Assembly: GCA_001916715.1 (NCBI GenBank)
Contig: MNSZ01000070.1
Span: 1 to 11,950 of the forward strand
Length of the DNA: 11,950 nt
Reading direction: 5' to 3'
Source of the DNA: Firmicutes bacterium CAG:24053_14
GTDB taxonomy: Bacteria > Bacillota > Clostridia > Oscillospirales > Oscillospiraceae
Every line of letters starts with the position of its first letter. Position 1 is the first letter of the stretch. Made by a program: the position numbers and the translations under genes. The notes under the pieces are model-generated. The model was not told the origin of the DNA. It saw nothing but the letters and a program-made list of their open reading frames with translations, and searched no databases. Below, piece after piece: positions 1 through 8,197 of this stretch.

Positions 1-1104
1 CTTTCCGGCACCGTCAGCGGCCCCTATACGGAGACGGAGCTTGCCGCAGCCTGCGCAAAGGCGCACGAAAAGGGTGCGGCAGTCCACCTCACCTGCAATA
101 CGCTTCCGCGTGAGGACGAGCTTAAAGCTCTGCCGGATTTTCTTCGCCAGGCACAGAGCGCCGGAGTGGACGCCTTTATAATTGCAGATCTCGGCGTTAT
201 GAAGCAAGCCGAGAGATACGCGCCAAACGTTCAGCGCCATGTCAGCACTCAGCTCGGAGTTATAAACAGCGCAACGGCGAACGTGCTTTACGACATGGGC
301 GCAAGCCGCGTTGTTCTTGCTCGTGAAACGCCGATGCGCGATATATACGAAATTCGCGCAAACACGCCGAAGGAGCTTGAAATTGAAGCATTTGTCCACG
401 GCGCTATGTGCGTGTCGTTTTCTGGGCGCTGCCTGCTGTCAAATTATTTGACCGGGCGCGACGCAAACCGTGGTGCATGCGCGCAGCCCTGCCGCTGGAA
501 GTACCACCTTGTTGAGGAAAAACGCCCGGGTGAGTATTTTGACATTACCGAGGATAAGGGCACATATATCATGAACTCGCGCGATATGTGCATGATCGAT
601 CATATACCCGAGCTTATAGATGCCGGAGTTACGAGCTTCAAGATAGAGGGCAGAATGAAATCGGCCTACTATGCCGCCGCCGTTACGAATGCGTATCGCC
701 ACGCGATAGACTGCGCAAAAGCCGAAAAGCCGCTGCCGCAGATATGGCGTGACGAGGTCGATAAGCTCAGCCACCGCCCGTACTGCACCGGATTTTATTA
801 CGGAGATCCCGGCCAGCACTATTCGGAGACAAGCTATTACTCCGATGCAGAGGTGTGCGCCGTTGTCGAGGAATGCGATGCAGACGGCAATGCCGTGCTG
901 ACGCAGAGAAACCGATTCTGCCTTGGCGATACGGTCGAGCTTATGACAAACGATCATGAGCCTGCGCCGTTTACGGTCAAGTATATGGAAAACGGCGACG
1001 GAGATACGATAGAGGCAACGCCGCATGCGATGATGACGATAAAAATGAAGCTGCCGTTTCCGTGCAGCCGACTGTCTGTGTTAAGACGCATAAAACAAAG
1101 ATAA
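1..1104 (+). CDS. trhP: U32-family (TrhP/YrrO-like) tRNA hydroxylation protein, 5'-truncated by the window edge
   Basis: The frame is open from base 1 and gives 367 residues; a GTG at 166 is internal, not the start. The family is usually a little over 400 residues, so about 40-60 N-terminal residues lie upstream. The U32 signature is at window residues 129-144 (E-x-F-x2-G-A-M-C, then G-R-C). Cysteines at window residues 137, 144, 160 and 197 match the spacing of the four Fe-S ligands known in UbiU/U32 proteins, so a [4Fe-4S] cluster is likely. An SHRPY-x-TGF-type motif and a short C-terminal beta domain (QRNRF-x3-D) point to TrhP/YegQ/YrrO rather than RlhA. TrhP proteins make 5-hydroxyuridine at wobble U34 of tRNAs using prephenate, in the cytoplasm; older databases call them peptidase or collagenase. 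The stop lies 16 bases before alaS, so the two are probably co-transcribed, joining two tRNA functions. The exact substrate is inferred. Confidence 0.88.
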   Translation, partial: LSGTVSGPYTETELAAACAKAHEKGAAVHLTCNTLPREDELKALPDFLRQAQSAGVDAFIIADLGVMKQAERYAPNVQRHVSTQLGVINSATANVLYDMGASRVVLARETPMRDIYEIRANTPKELEIEAFVHGAMCVSFSGRCLLSNYLTGRDANRGACAQPCRWKYHLVEEKRPGEYFDITEDKGTYIMNSRDMCMIDHIPELIDAGVTSFKIEGRMKSAYYAAAVTNAYRHAIDCAKAEKPLPQIWRDEVDKLSHRPYCTGFYYGDPGQHYSETSYYSDAEVCAVVEECDADGNAVLTQRNRFCLGDTVELMTNDHEPAPFTVKYMENGDGDTIEATPHAMMTIKMKLPFPCSRLSVLRRIKQR

Positions 1105-1120
1105 GAAAAGGAGAAGATAT

Positions 1121-3787
1121 ATGAAAGCATACGGTGTAAACGAACTGAGAGAAATGTTCCTGAGCTTTTTTGAGAGCAAGGATCATCTGCGCCTGCCCAG
1201 CTTCTCGCTGGTTCCGCAGAATGATAAATCCATACTGCTCATAAACGCCGGCATGACCCCGATGAAGCCGTGGTTCAAGGGCGAGCAGGTACCGCCGCGC
1301 AAGCGTGTCTGCACCTGCCAGAAGTGTATACGCACCGGCGATATCGAAAACGTCGGCCATACCGCGCGTCACGGCACTTATTTTGAAATGCTCGGCAACT
1401 TCTCCTTCGGAGATTATTTTAAGCACGAAGCAATAGCATGGAGCTGGGAGTTCCTCACGAGCGAGCAGTGGGTCGGCCTTGATCCGAACAGACTCTATCC
1501 CTCGGTCTACGTTGACGATGACGAGGCATGGAACATCTGGCATGACGAGATCGGCATTCCGGCAGAGAAAATATTCCGCTTCGGCAAGGAGGATAACTTC
1601 TGGGAGCACGGCGCAGGTCCCTGCGGCCCCTGCTCGGAGATATACTATGACCGCGGCGCGGAATACGGCTGCGGTAAGCCCGACTGCACTGTCGGCTGCG
1701 ACTGCGACAGATATATCGAGGTCTGGAACAACGTTTTCTCGCAGTTCGATAACGACGGCCACGGCAACTACACCGAGCTTTCACAGAAAAACATCGACAC
1801 CGGCATGGGCCTTGAGCGCCTTGCGGTAGTCTGCCAGGGCGTAAATTCGCTGTTTGACGTCGATACGGTCATGAACATCACTCACAAGGTATCCGAGATA
1901 ACCGGCGCACACTACGGCGAGAGTAATAAGCGAGATGTATCCCTGCGCGTTATCACCGACCATATACGCAGTGCAACATTTATGATATGCGACGGCATTC
2001 TTCCGTCAAACGAGGGGCGCGGCTATGTCCTGCGCAGACTTCTCAGAAGAGCTGCGCGTCACGGTAAGCTCCTGGGCGTTAACGAGCCGTTCCTTTATAA
2101 GATCATCGACACCGTTATTCACGAAAACGAGTGCCAGTATCCCGAGCTGCGCGAAAAGCAGCAGTATATAACCCGCGTTGTTAAAAGCGAGGAGGACAGT
2201 TTCGCAAAGACCATCGACTCCGGCTTGCAGATATACAACAGCCTGCTCGAGGAGCACAAAGCTAAGGGCGAGACCGTGTTCTCCGGCGCCGACGCATTCA
2301 AGCTTTATGATACCTACGGCTTCCCCGTGGATATGACCGCAGAAATGCTCGTTGACGAGGGCATGACGCTTAATATGGACGAGTTCAAGGCTCTCATGGA
2401 GGAGCAGCGCGTCCGCGCCCGCGAGGCGAGAAAAGCTCTCGGCGACCTCGGCTGGGAGGGCATTGACTTTGGCCTTGACGCAACTCCGACGCAGTTTACG
2501 GGCTATGATAAGCTCACCGACACCGCGACTGTTCTTGCGATTGTAAACGGTGATGAGCTTGCAGGCGAGATAAGCGAGGGCTGCGAGGGTATCATCGTCA
2601 TGGATAAAACCCCGTTCTACGCCGAAATGGGCGGCCAGCTTGCCGATAAGGGCGAGATCGGCTTCAGCCTCGAGGATGTTGAGCACGGCCAGCTCACGCG
2701 CTTTGTCGTTAACAGTGTCAAGAAGGATAAGGGCAATAAGTATCTGCACTATGGCGTCTGCGAGTCAGGCTCCATATCGGTCGGCGAGGAGGTCATTGCT
2801 TCCGTCGATCCCGAGCGCCGCAAGGCTGTCTCACGCGCTCATTCGGCAACGCATCTGCTGCATGCCGCTCTGCGCTCTATTCTGGGTGATCACGTCCATC
2901 AGGCAGGCTCGCTTGTCGATGCCGATTACCTGAGATTTGACTTCACGCATTTTGAGGCCATGACCCCGAAGGAGGTCGCCGCAGTCGAGGATGCCGTTAA
3001 TAACGCGGTGCTCGACGGAGCCGATATCACCGTGAGCGAAATGAGCCTTGAGGACGCAAAGAACAGCGGCGCCACCGCACTGTTCGGCGAAAAATACGGC
3101 GATGTTGTCCGCGTTGTCAAAATGGGCGATTTCAGCACCGAGCTGTGCGGCGGTACGCATCTTGATAACACTGCCAAGGTCGGCATGTTCCATATAACAA
3201 GCGAGTATTCCGTTGCAAGCGGCGTGCGCCGCATCGAGGCGGTAACGGGCAGAAAGTATCTCGAGATGGCAAAGCATTCTTACATGACCGTTGCACGCGC
3301 GGCCGAGAGCCTTAAGGCAAAGCCGGGCGAGCTTCTGAGCAAGGCCGAGGGCTTCGTCACCGAGGTCAAGAATCTGCGCCAGAAGGTTGAGAAGATGAAG
3401 GATAAGATCCTTGCTTCCGACGTTGAAAGGTTCCTGTTTGCCGCAAAGAAGATAGGCGATTTTAATGTTCTGACCGCAACGCGCACCGATCTTGACGCAA
3501 ATGATCTCAGAAAGATCGGCGATTTCCTGCGCGATAAGGATCCCAAGATCATAGCCGTTCTCGCAACTGCGACAGAATCAAAGGTCACCTTCACCGCAAG
3601 CTGCGGCAAGGATGCCGTTGCGGCAGGTATCAAGGCCGGCGATATCATCAAGGCCGTCTGCGCTGTTGCCGGCGGCAAGGGCGGCGGCAAGCCCGATTCC
3701 GCAATGGGCGGCGGCACCGAGGTACTGAAGATGGATAACGCGCTTGCGATAGTCGATGATCTTGTGGCCGAAAAACTCGGACTTTAA
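1121..3787 (+). CDS. alaS: Alanyl-tRNA synthetase (AlaRS)
   Basis: This cytoplasmic enzyme charges tRNA-Ala with alanine and hydrolyses mischarged Ser- and Gly-tRNA-Ala. At 888 residues it is full length. The class II catalytic core spans about residues 1-260, with HTARHGTYFEM at 80-90, GPCGPCSEIYYDRG at 166-179 and the motif 3 loop DTGMGLERL at 226-234. A cysteine-rich insert at 183-196 (C184, C189, C193, C195) looks like the extra element common in clostridial AlaRS and may bind metal. The tRNA-recognition helices follow to about residue 450. The editing domain has its zinc and catalytic set H574, H578, C676 and H680. A coiled-coil stretch near 740-765 leads to the C-Ala domain, whose Gly-rich signature lies at 851-865. 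The start is set by AAAAGGAGAA at 1106-1115. No T-box fits in the 16-base gap, so control must act upstream of the U32 gene. Very secure. Confidence 0.98.
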   Translation: MKAYGVNELREMFLSFFESKDHLRLPSFSLVPQNDKSILLINAGMTPMKPWFKGEQVPPRKRVCTCQKCIRTGDIENVGHTARHGTYFEMLGNFSFGDYFKHEAIAWSWEFLTSEQWVGLDPNRLYPSVYVDDDEAWNIWHDEIGIPAEKIFRFGKEDNFWEHGAGPCGPCSEIYYDRGAEYGCGKPDCTVGCDCDRYIEVWNNVFSQFDNDGHGNYTELSQKNIDTGMGLERLAVVCQGVNSLFDVDTVMNITHKVSEITGAHYGESNKRDVSLRVITDHIRSATFMICDGILPSNEGRGYVLRRLLRRAARHGKLLGVNEPFLYKIIDTVIHENECQYPELREKQQYITRVVKSEEDSFAKTIDSGLQIYNSLLEEHKAKGETVFSGADAFKLYDTYGFPVDMTAEMLVDEGMTLNMDEFKALMEEQRVRAREARKALGDLGWEGIDFGLDATPTQFTGYDKLTDTATVLAIVNGDELAGEISEGCEGIIVMDKTPFYAEMGGQLADKGEIGFSLEDVEHGQLTRFVVNSVKKDKGNKYLHYGVCESGSISVGEEVIASVDPERRKAVSRAHSATHLLHAALRSILGDHVHQAGSLVDADYLRFDFTHFEAMTPKEVAAVEDAVNNAVLDGADITVSEMSLEDAKNSGATALFGEKYGDVVRVVKMGDFSTELCGGTHLDNTAKVGMFHITSEYSVASGVRRIEAVTGRKYLEMAKHSYMTVARAAESLKAKPGELLSKAEGFVTEVKNLRQKVEKMKDKILASDVERFLFAAKKIGDFNVLTATRTDLDANDLRKIGDFLRDKDPKIIAVLATATESKVTFTASCGKDAVAAGIKAGDIIKAVCAVAGGKGGGKPDSAMGGGTEVLKMDNALAIVDDLVAEKLGL

Positions 3788-3802
3788 TCGGAGGTAATAT
3801 TA

Positions 3803-4144
3803 ATGAATGATTGTCTGTTTTGCAAAATCATAGCAGGAGAGATCCCGTCAACCAAGGTTTACGAGGATGAAAATGTTTTCGCTTTCCGTGATATAAATCC
3901 CCAGGCGCCGGTGCATGTTCTTGTTCTGCCCAAGCAGCATATCTGCTGCGCAGATGAGATAAATGCCGAAAACTCCGCGCTTGTCGGAAAATGCTTTGAG
4001 GCCATTGCAAAAATCGCAAAAAGCGAGTGCCTTACAAACGGCTACCGCGTCGTAAATAACTGCGGCGAGGACGGCGGCCAGACCGTTAAGCATCTGCACT
4101 TCCACCTACTGGGCGGAAAGAAGCTTCCCGAGGGAATGGCATAA
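3803..4144 (+). CDS. HIT-family nucleotide hydrolase (HinT-like)
   Basis: This is a small cytoplasmic histidine-triad protein of 113 residues, the normal size for HinT. The triad H-x-H-x-H is at residues 97, 99 and 101 (VKHLHFHLLGG), and the middle histidine region forms the nucleotidyl intermediate in the family. The N-terminus carries CLFCKIIAGEIPS, whose CxxC (C4, C7) together with a later histidine (H46) can form the zinc site seen in bacterial Hint proteins. HinT enzymes hydrolyse purine nucleoside phosphoramidates and aminoacyl-adenylates such as lysyl-AMP made by aminoacyl-tRNA synthetases. That fits its place 15 bases after alaS, although the functional link is inference. GGAGG at 3790-3794 sets the ATG. 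It is the last gene of the block and is followed by an intrinsic terminator. The C-terminus (KKLPEGMA) differs slightly from the common Trp-containing ending. Confidence 0.93.
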   Translation: MNDCLFCKIIAGEIPSTKVYEDENVFAFRDINPQAPVHVLVLPKQHICCADEINAENSALVGKCFEAIAKIAKSECLTNGYRVVNNCGEDGGQTVKHLHFHLLGGKKLPEGMA

Positions 4145-4159
4145 TTTCAGATTAATACG

Positions 4160-4190
4160 GCAAAAAAGCAGCGTCTTGCTGCTTTTTTGC
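4160..4190 (+). terminator. Intrinsic terminator after the HIT gene
   Basis: There is a perfect 13-base-pair inverted repeat (4160-4172 with 4178-4190) around a 5-base loop (GTCTT). The GC core is AGCAGC/GCTGC, flanked by an A6 tract on the left arm and a T6 tract at 4183-4188. Because both tracts are present, it could also work on the minus strand. It closes the U32-alaS-HIT unit and lies only 20 bases before the comEC ATG. Confidence 0.88.
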
Positions 4191-4196
4191 GCATAC

Positions 4197-4201
4197 AGAG
4201 G
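4197..4201 (+). promoter_or_regulatory. Ribosome binding site choosing the comEC start
   Basis: AGAGG lies 9 bases before ATG 4211. It supports that start over the in-frame TTG at 4187, which falls inside the terminator stem and has no SD site. Confidence 0.6.
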
Positions 4202-4210
4202 TTTGATGGT

Positions 4211-6505
4211 ATGAAGTCAGTCCGCATTCTCTGCACGGCTTCAATTGGATATTGCACGGCGGTGTTTTTGTCACACTATCTGCTCTTTGGCGAGAGCGTT
4301 ATTGCCGTGCTCGCACTGCCTGTTATGCTTGCTTTGAGCGCCTTTTTGTTTCGCGGCAGAATGCGTACAAGGCTCATTATCGCGGCCTTGGCAATGGCGC
4401 TCGGCTTTGGGCAGTATTGGCTGCATTATGACCTTACGGCTGCCAAATGCGAGGTGTTCGCCGGAAAGGAAGTTGATACGACTGCCAGAATAACCGACTT
4501 TCCCGATATCCGCGACCGCTGCGTACTCTTGAGCATGAAGATAACAGGCGATGAGCTGCCCAACGTCAGCGCGCTTATTATCGACTATTCAAATGAGGAA
4601 GCAGACTTTCGGCCGGGCGACGAGATAAAAGTTAAGCTCAAGCTGCGCAGCGTGACCGAGAGATTTGGAGAACAGACCGATTCAAACATATCAAAGGGCG
4701 TTTACCTCAGCGGCTACACATCCGAAAAAATCGAAAAAACAGGCCGATGGTCAGGCTCGTTTGTATATTTCCCAAAGCTCATCGGAAATGCGCTGCACAA
4801 TGAAATTGGACAGCTTTTTCCCGAAGATACTGCTCCGTTTATGAAGGCGCTGCTTGCAGGCTATAAGGACGATTACTACGGAAACGATAAGCTCTATGCT
4901 TCAATGAATGTTGCCGGCCTTGCGCATGTGGTCGCCGTATCTGGCATGCATGTTGCGTTCCTTGTCGGCGTACTGCAAAGCATACTCGGCAAAAACCGCA
5001 GATCGTCGCTTATATGCATCTGCCTTGTGTGGCTGTTTGTCATCATGGTTGGCTCGCCGCTGTCGGCGATAAGAGCCGGGATAATGATAAGCCTTCTTAT
5101 GCTCGCGCCCGTGCTCGGACGAATAAACGACAGAGCGACTACCTTATCGTTTGCTCTTGCGCTTATTCTTATCACAAATCCGTTTTCGGCAGGAAGTGTT
5201 GCTCTTCAGCTGTCGTTCGGCGCTGTTGCCGGAATGTTTCTGTTTTCGCAGCCGATATACGCGTATTTCAGCAAAAAGTTCAGTCCGCCGCGAGCTTTCG
5301 GAGCGGTATGGAACTACATAATTGCAACGCTGTCAAGCTCGCTTGCCGTGACCGTGTTCACGTTTCCGCTGCTTGCCGTGCATTTTGGTTATATAACTCT
5401 GCTTGCACCAATGATGAATATTCTCTGCCTTTGGGCGATATCCTTTCTGTTCGTCGGAGGCTTTGCCGTGTGCGCCATCGGCCTTGTGCTGTCGGCCCCG
5501 GCTTCGTGGCTTGCCGCTGTATTATCCTGCCTTGTGCGATACATAGCATTTGTGGTAGAATATGCAGCGAAACTGCCGATAACCGCACTTTACATGGAAA
5601 ATAAGTACGCACCTGCGTGGCTTTTGATCTCATATGCGCTGTTTATTGCGTATTTTCTCCTTCGGCGGAAAAAGAAGATCAACGTATTCGCTCCGTCGGC
5701 TCTGTGCCTAGCAATGCTCTGCGGCGTTTTTACTCTTACGGGGCGCGATATGCGCTCGGACACGGGAACAATTAGCGTTATGAATGTAGGAAACGGACAG
5801 TGCATTGCCGTAACAGAAGGGGAGAGCGTCGTTGTCATCGACTGCGGAAGCTATGGTGTTACTCAGAACGCAGGCAGCATGCTGTCATCATATCTGCGCG
5901 CAGGCGGAAGGTATGATATCGACTACCTCATGCTCACGCACCTGCACTCGGATCACACGACAGGCGTAGTTCGGCTGCTAAACCTCATGAACGTCAACAC
6001 CGTGATACTGCCGGATAACGCAGAGGACACAAACGGCGACAACGTTTTGGATGATATCATAGCGGCATGCGAGGATAACGGAACCAATGTAGTTTACATA
6101 ACGCATGACACCGAGTTTACCGCCGGCGCGATACGCCTCTCGGTTTACGAAAGCTCCGAGCGCGGCAGCAGGGACGAGAGCGGAATTATGTCAACCGTCA
6201 GCGTAGGCGATTATGATATGCTCGTCACCGGCGACGTCGAAAAGATCGTTGAGCGCGAGCTTGTCTCTTCGCATGACCTGTCCGGTACCGAGCTTCTTAT
6301 TGTTCCGCATCACGGCTCAAAATACTCAACGAGCGATGAGCTTTTGTCGGCGCTCAGGCCGGAAACGGCGGTCATATCCACCGGATATAACAGATACGGG
6401 CATCCGACAAAGGAGACGCTCGATAAACTAAACGAATACGGCGTGAACGTTCTGCGCACCGATGAGCTTGGCAGAATAGTGTTGCACGTTGCGTCAGGTG
6501 ATTAA
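4211..6505 (+). CDS. comEC: ComEC/Rec2 DNA internalization protein (membrane channel plus metallo-beta-lactamase domain)
   Basis: This inner-membrane protein of natural transformation forms the pore that passes single-stranded DNA into the cell; the C-terminal domain is a putative nuclease. It has 764 residues from ATG 4211, the usual length. Two hydrophobic segments (about 31-47 and 52-67) precede a DUF4131-like soluble/OB region to about 200. The Competence domain follows, with many membrane segments between about 238 and 509 and the conserved H-x5-SGMH motif near 238-247. The metallo-beta-lactamase domain covers about 517-764: DCGS near 544, HLHSDH at 577-582, TGD at 673-675, PHHGS at 699-703 and GHP at 730-732. 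All metal-ligand motifs are present, so the nuclease domain looks intact. The usual D-VGQGD opening is N-VGNGQ here (525-530). The stop codon directly abuts holA. No comEA is in the window. Competence of the host is not shown. Confidence 0.96.
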   Translation: MKSVRILCTASIGYCTAVFLSHYLLFGESVIAVLALPVMLALSAFLFRGRMRTRLIIAALAMALGFGQYWLHYDLTAAKCEVFAGKEVDTTARITDFPDIRDRCVLLSMKITGDELPNVSALIIDYSNEEADFRPGDEIKVKLKLRSVTERFGEQTDSNISKGVYLSGYTSEKIEKTGRWSGSFVYFPKLIGNALHNEIGQLFPEDTAPFMKALLAGYKDDYYGNDKLYASMNVAGLAHVVAVSGMHVAFLVGVLQSILGKNRRSSLICICLVWLFVIMVGSPLSAIRAGIMISLLMLAPVLGRINDRATTLSFALALILITNPFSAGSVALQLSFGAVAGMFLFSQPIYAYFSKKFSPPRAFGAVWNYIIATLSSSLAVTVFTFPLLAVHFGYITLLAPMMNILCLWAISFLFVGGFAVCAIGLVLSAPASWLAAVLSCLVRYIAFVVEYAAKLPITALYMENKYAPAWLLISYALFIAYFLLRRKKKINVFAPSALCLAMLCGVFTLTGRDMRSDTGTISVMNVGNGQCIAVTEGESVVVIDCGSYGVTQNAGSMLSSYLRAGGRYDIDYLMLTHLHSDHTTGVVRLLNLMNVNTVILPDNAEDTNGDNVLDDIIAACEDNGTNVVYITHDTEFTAGAIRLSVYESSERGSRDESGIMSTVSVGDYDMLVTGDVEKIVERELVSSHDLSGTELLIVPHHGSKYSTSDELLSALRPETAVISTGYNRYGHPTKETLDKLNEYGVNVLRTDELGRIVLHVASGD

Positions 6506-7552
6506 ATGGCTAAGAAATCAAAAAAGGACGAAAAATTCAATTATAACGCAAGCGTAAATGCCTTAAAGGTCGAAGGACCTGCCGGGCTGTATCTTATCTG
6601 GGGGCCCGAGGATTACCTTGCCGACAGATTTTTTGATGAGATAAAAAAGCTCTGTATAACAAGCGAAGCCGATGATTTCAGCTACAGGCGGCTTGATGAG
6701 CGCGATTTCTCGCTCCTGTCGCTGAAGGAAGCGATCGACAGTGTGCCGTTCCTGTCCGAGCGCAGCCTTGTTGAAGTGCGCGGCGTTGATATAAACAAGC
6801 TCAAAGAATCCGATGAAATAAGCGCAGTGCTTTCCGATATACCCGATTATTGCACTGTCGTATTCATGGCGCCCATCGGCTTTGAGCCTGATAAGCGACT
6901 GAAGATATACAAGGCTATACAAAAATACGGCAAGGAGATATGCGCAACGGCGCAGGGCGGAGACATTCTCATAAAGTGGATCATCCGCCGATTTGCGGCC
7001 GAGGGAAAGGGCATTGAGCTAAACGCCGTGCAGCGGCTGATAAATGTAAGCGGCGAGCTTATGAACGGCCTTATTCCAGAGATAAACAAGATAGCGTCGT
7101 ACACTAAAGGCGACAGAGTCACCGAGGCGGATGTCGATGCCGTCGCGCATCACATTCCCGAGGCGGTCGTATTTGATATGACCGAGGCGCTGGCTAAGGG
7201 CGAGAATAATGCGGCGATGCGGCTTCTCGGCGAGCTGCTTGCGGATAAGAATAACGAGCCGACAATGATACTTGCCATCGTCGGCGGGCAGATGCGCAAA
7301 ATGTATGCCGCCAGAGTTGCCATTGATAACGGTCTTGACAAGGATTATGTTATGAAAGCGCTGTCGCTGCGCTATGATTTTATAGCAAACAGGCTCTTGG
7401 CGGCATCAAGAAGATTCTCCACGGCGCAGATAAGGCGAGCGGTGGAGCTGTGCGCCGAAACGGACTATGCCATGAAAAGCAGCAGAACCGAGCCGACCGA
7501 GCTTCTTAAAGAATGCATCATGCGTATTGCGGCAGGTGAAGAGCATGCATAA
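6506..7552 (+). CDS. holA: DNA polymerase III subunit delta
   Basis: This is the delta subunit of the clamp loader, which opens the beta sliding clamp during loading onto primed DNA. Its 348 residues match the family. The N-terminal AAA+-like domain begins with the hallmark L-x-W-GPEDYLADRFFDEI (about 29-45) and continues with the region around VPFLSERSLVEVRGV (79-93), which is the clamp-contact side in this family. As usual for delta, there is no Walker A motif, so ATP is bound by other subunits. The all-helical middle and C-terminal collar domains follow, with the conserved stretch around MTEALAKGENNAAMRLL near 225-241. AGGTGA at 6496-6501, within the end of comEC, serves the ATG that immediately follows the comEC stop. 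Its last 8 bases overlap the next gene. A comEC-holA order is common in Bacillota. Confidence 0.95.
   Translation: MAKKSKKDEKFNYNASVNALKVEGPAGLYLIWGPEDYLADRFFDEIKKLCITSEADDFSYRRLDERDFSLLSLKEAIDSVPFLSERSLVEVRGVDINKLKESDEISAVLSDIPDYCTVVFMAPIGFEPDKRLKIYKAIQKYGKEICATAQGGDILIKWIIRRFAAEGKGIELNAVQRLINVSGELMNGLIPEINKIASYTKGDRVTEADVDAVAHHIPEAVVFDMTEALAKGENNAAMRLLGELLADKNNEPTMILAIVGGQMRKMYAARVAIDNGLDKDYVMKALSLRYDFIANRLLAASRRFSTAQIRRAVELCAETDYAMKSSRTEPTELLKECIMRIAAGEEHA
7534..7541 (+). promoter_or_regulatory. Ribosome binding site choosing the rnmV start
   Basis: AGGTGAAG inside the 3' end of holA is well placed for ATG 7545. It argues against the upstream in-frame TTG at 7527, and it makes rnmV translationally coupled to holA. 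Confidence 0.7.
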
Positions 7553-8123
7553 GGTGTCCGAGGTAATCGTTGTCGAGGGCAGATACGATAAAAACACGCT
7601 CTCGCAGGTCGTCGATGCCGTGATAATCGAAACGAGCGGCTTTGGAGTGTTCAACAATAAAGAAAAGCAGCAGCTTCTGCGAACTCTTGCCGAAAAGCGA
7701 GGACTGATCGTCATGACAGATCCCGACGGAGCAGGGCTTGTCATACGCAATTTTGTGAAAAGCTGCGTTGACCCGAGTCTTGTAAAACATGCCTACATGC
7801 CCGAAATTTTCGGCAAGGAAAAACGAAAGAACAAAGCGTCAAAGGAAGGCAAGCTTGGGGTTGAGGGCATGAGCGCAGATGTTATCATGCAGGCGCTGCG
7901 CCGGTGCGGCGCCACGATCGACGGGGAGAGCGGAAAGACGACAGGCGGGATCACAATGGCCGATATGTACGCTGCCGGCCTTGCCGGAAAGCCGGACAGC
8001 GCCGCAAAGCGCGCCGAACTTCTTGCATCCATGAATCTTCCGCAAAGAATGACCGCTCAGGCGTTTCTGCCGGTTCTAAACGCGCTTATGAGCAAAGATG
8101 ATTTCCTTGCACGCAGCTTTTAA
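7545..8123 (+). CDS. rnmV: Ribonuclease M5 (TOPRIM domain plus DUF4093)
   Basis: RNase M5 performs the final maturation of 5S rRNA, cutting the precursor on ribosomal protein L18. From ATG 7545 it has 192 residues, the family size. The TOPRIM domain starts with VIVVEGRYDK, the catalytic glutamate being E11. It has the ETSGF strand at 29-33 and the D-x-D motif at D59/D61 (MTDPDGAG), which binds magnesium. The lysine-rich segment 91-103 leading to GVEGMS (105-110) and the C-terminal helical part with A-KRAELL and FLPVLNAL match DUF4093 of RNase M5. It overlaps holA by 8 bases and ends the comEC-holA-rnmV run. In Bacillus subtilis rnmV sits next to rsmA/ksgA, which is not seen here. A less specific TOPRIM nuclease is possible but less likely. 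Confidence 0.9.
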   Translation: MHKVSEVIVVEGRYDKNTLSQVVDAVIIETSGFGVFNNKEKQQLLRTLAEKRGLIVMTDPDGAGLVIRNFVKSCVDPSLVKHAYMPEIFGKEKRKNKASKEGKLGVEGMSADVIMQALRRCGATIDGESGKTTGGITMADMYAAGLAGKPDSAAKRAELLASMNLPQRMTAQAFLPVLNALMSKDDFLARSF

Positions 8124-8128
8124 AAACA

Positions 8129-8158
8129 TTGGCAATATACATTCCTGTGTGATATAAT
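8129..8158 (+). promoter_or_regulatory. Sigma-A promoter of nrdR with extended -10
   Basis: The -35 box is TTGGCA (8129-8134), followed by an 18-base spacer and a perfect TATAAT (8153-8158). TG at 8150-8151 makes an extended -10 (TGATATAAT). Transcription should start near 8165, giving a leader of about 33 bases. This separates nrdR from the comEC-holA-rnmV unit; no terminator is visible in the gap. Confidence 0.82.
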
Positions 8159-8184
8159 AATTATTCAGAGTATATATGATTTTT

Positions 8185-8190
8185 GGAGGA
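8185..8190 (+). promoter_or_regulatory. Ribosome binding site choosing the nrdR start
   Basis: GGAGGA lies 7 bases before ATG 8198. The upstream in-frame TTG at 8183 overlaps this site and cannot be the start. Confidence 0.85.
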
Positions 8191-8197
8191 TAAACAT

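Noticed and set aside
166..168. GTG as the start of the U32 protein
   Set aside because: The frame is open back to base 1 and the upstream codons encode typical U32 sequence with the expected helix and strand, so the gene is cut by the window edge.
1105..1120. A T-box leader for alaS
   Set aside because: The gap to the preceding gene is only 16 bases and holds just the SD; no space for a T-box.
977..1762. Long open frame on the minus strand across the U32/alaS junction (one of several such frames, as at 2006-2749 and 10887-11918)
   Set aside because: It lies antisense to secure genes, has no SD or recognisable domain, and reflects codon bias of the real genes.
3650..3725. GGC-rich repeat in alaS
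   Set aside because: It encodes the conserved glycine-rich signature of the C-Ala domain; it is not a DNA repeat or origin.
4187..4189. TTG start for comEC
   Set aside because: It lies in the right arm of the terminator hairpin and has no SD; ATG 4211 has AGAGG at a fitting distance.
5014..5604. 196-codon open frame on the plus strand inside comEC
   Set aside because: It overlaps the membrane domain of comEC in another frame, has low-complexity composition and no SD; it is a shadow frame.
8159..8190. A possible NrdR box (TATATATG) before nrdR
   Set aside because: Only one weak AT-rich match is seen, without the paired palindromes at the expected spacing, so autoregulation is not supported.
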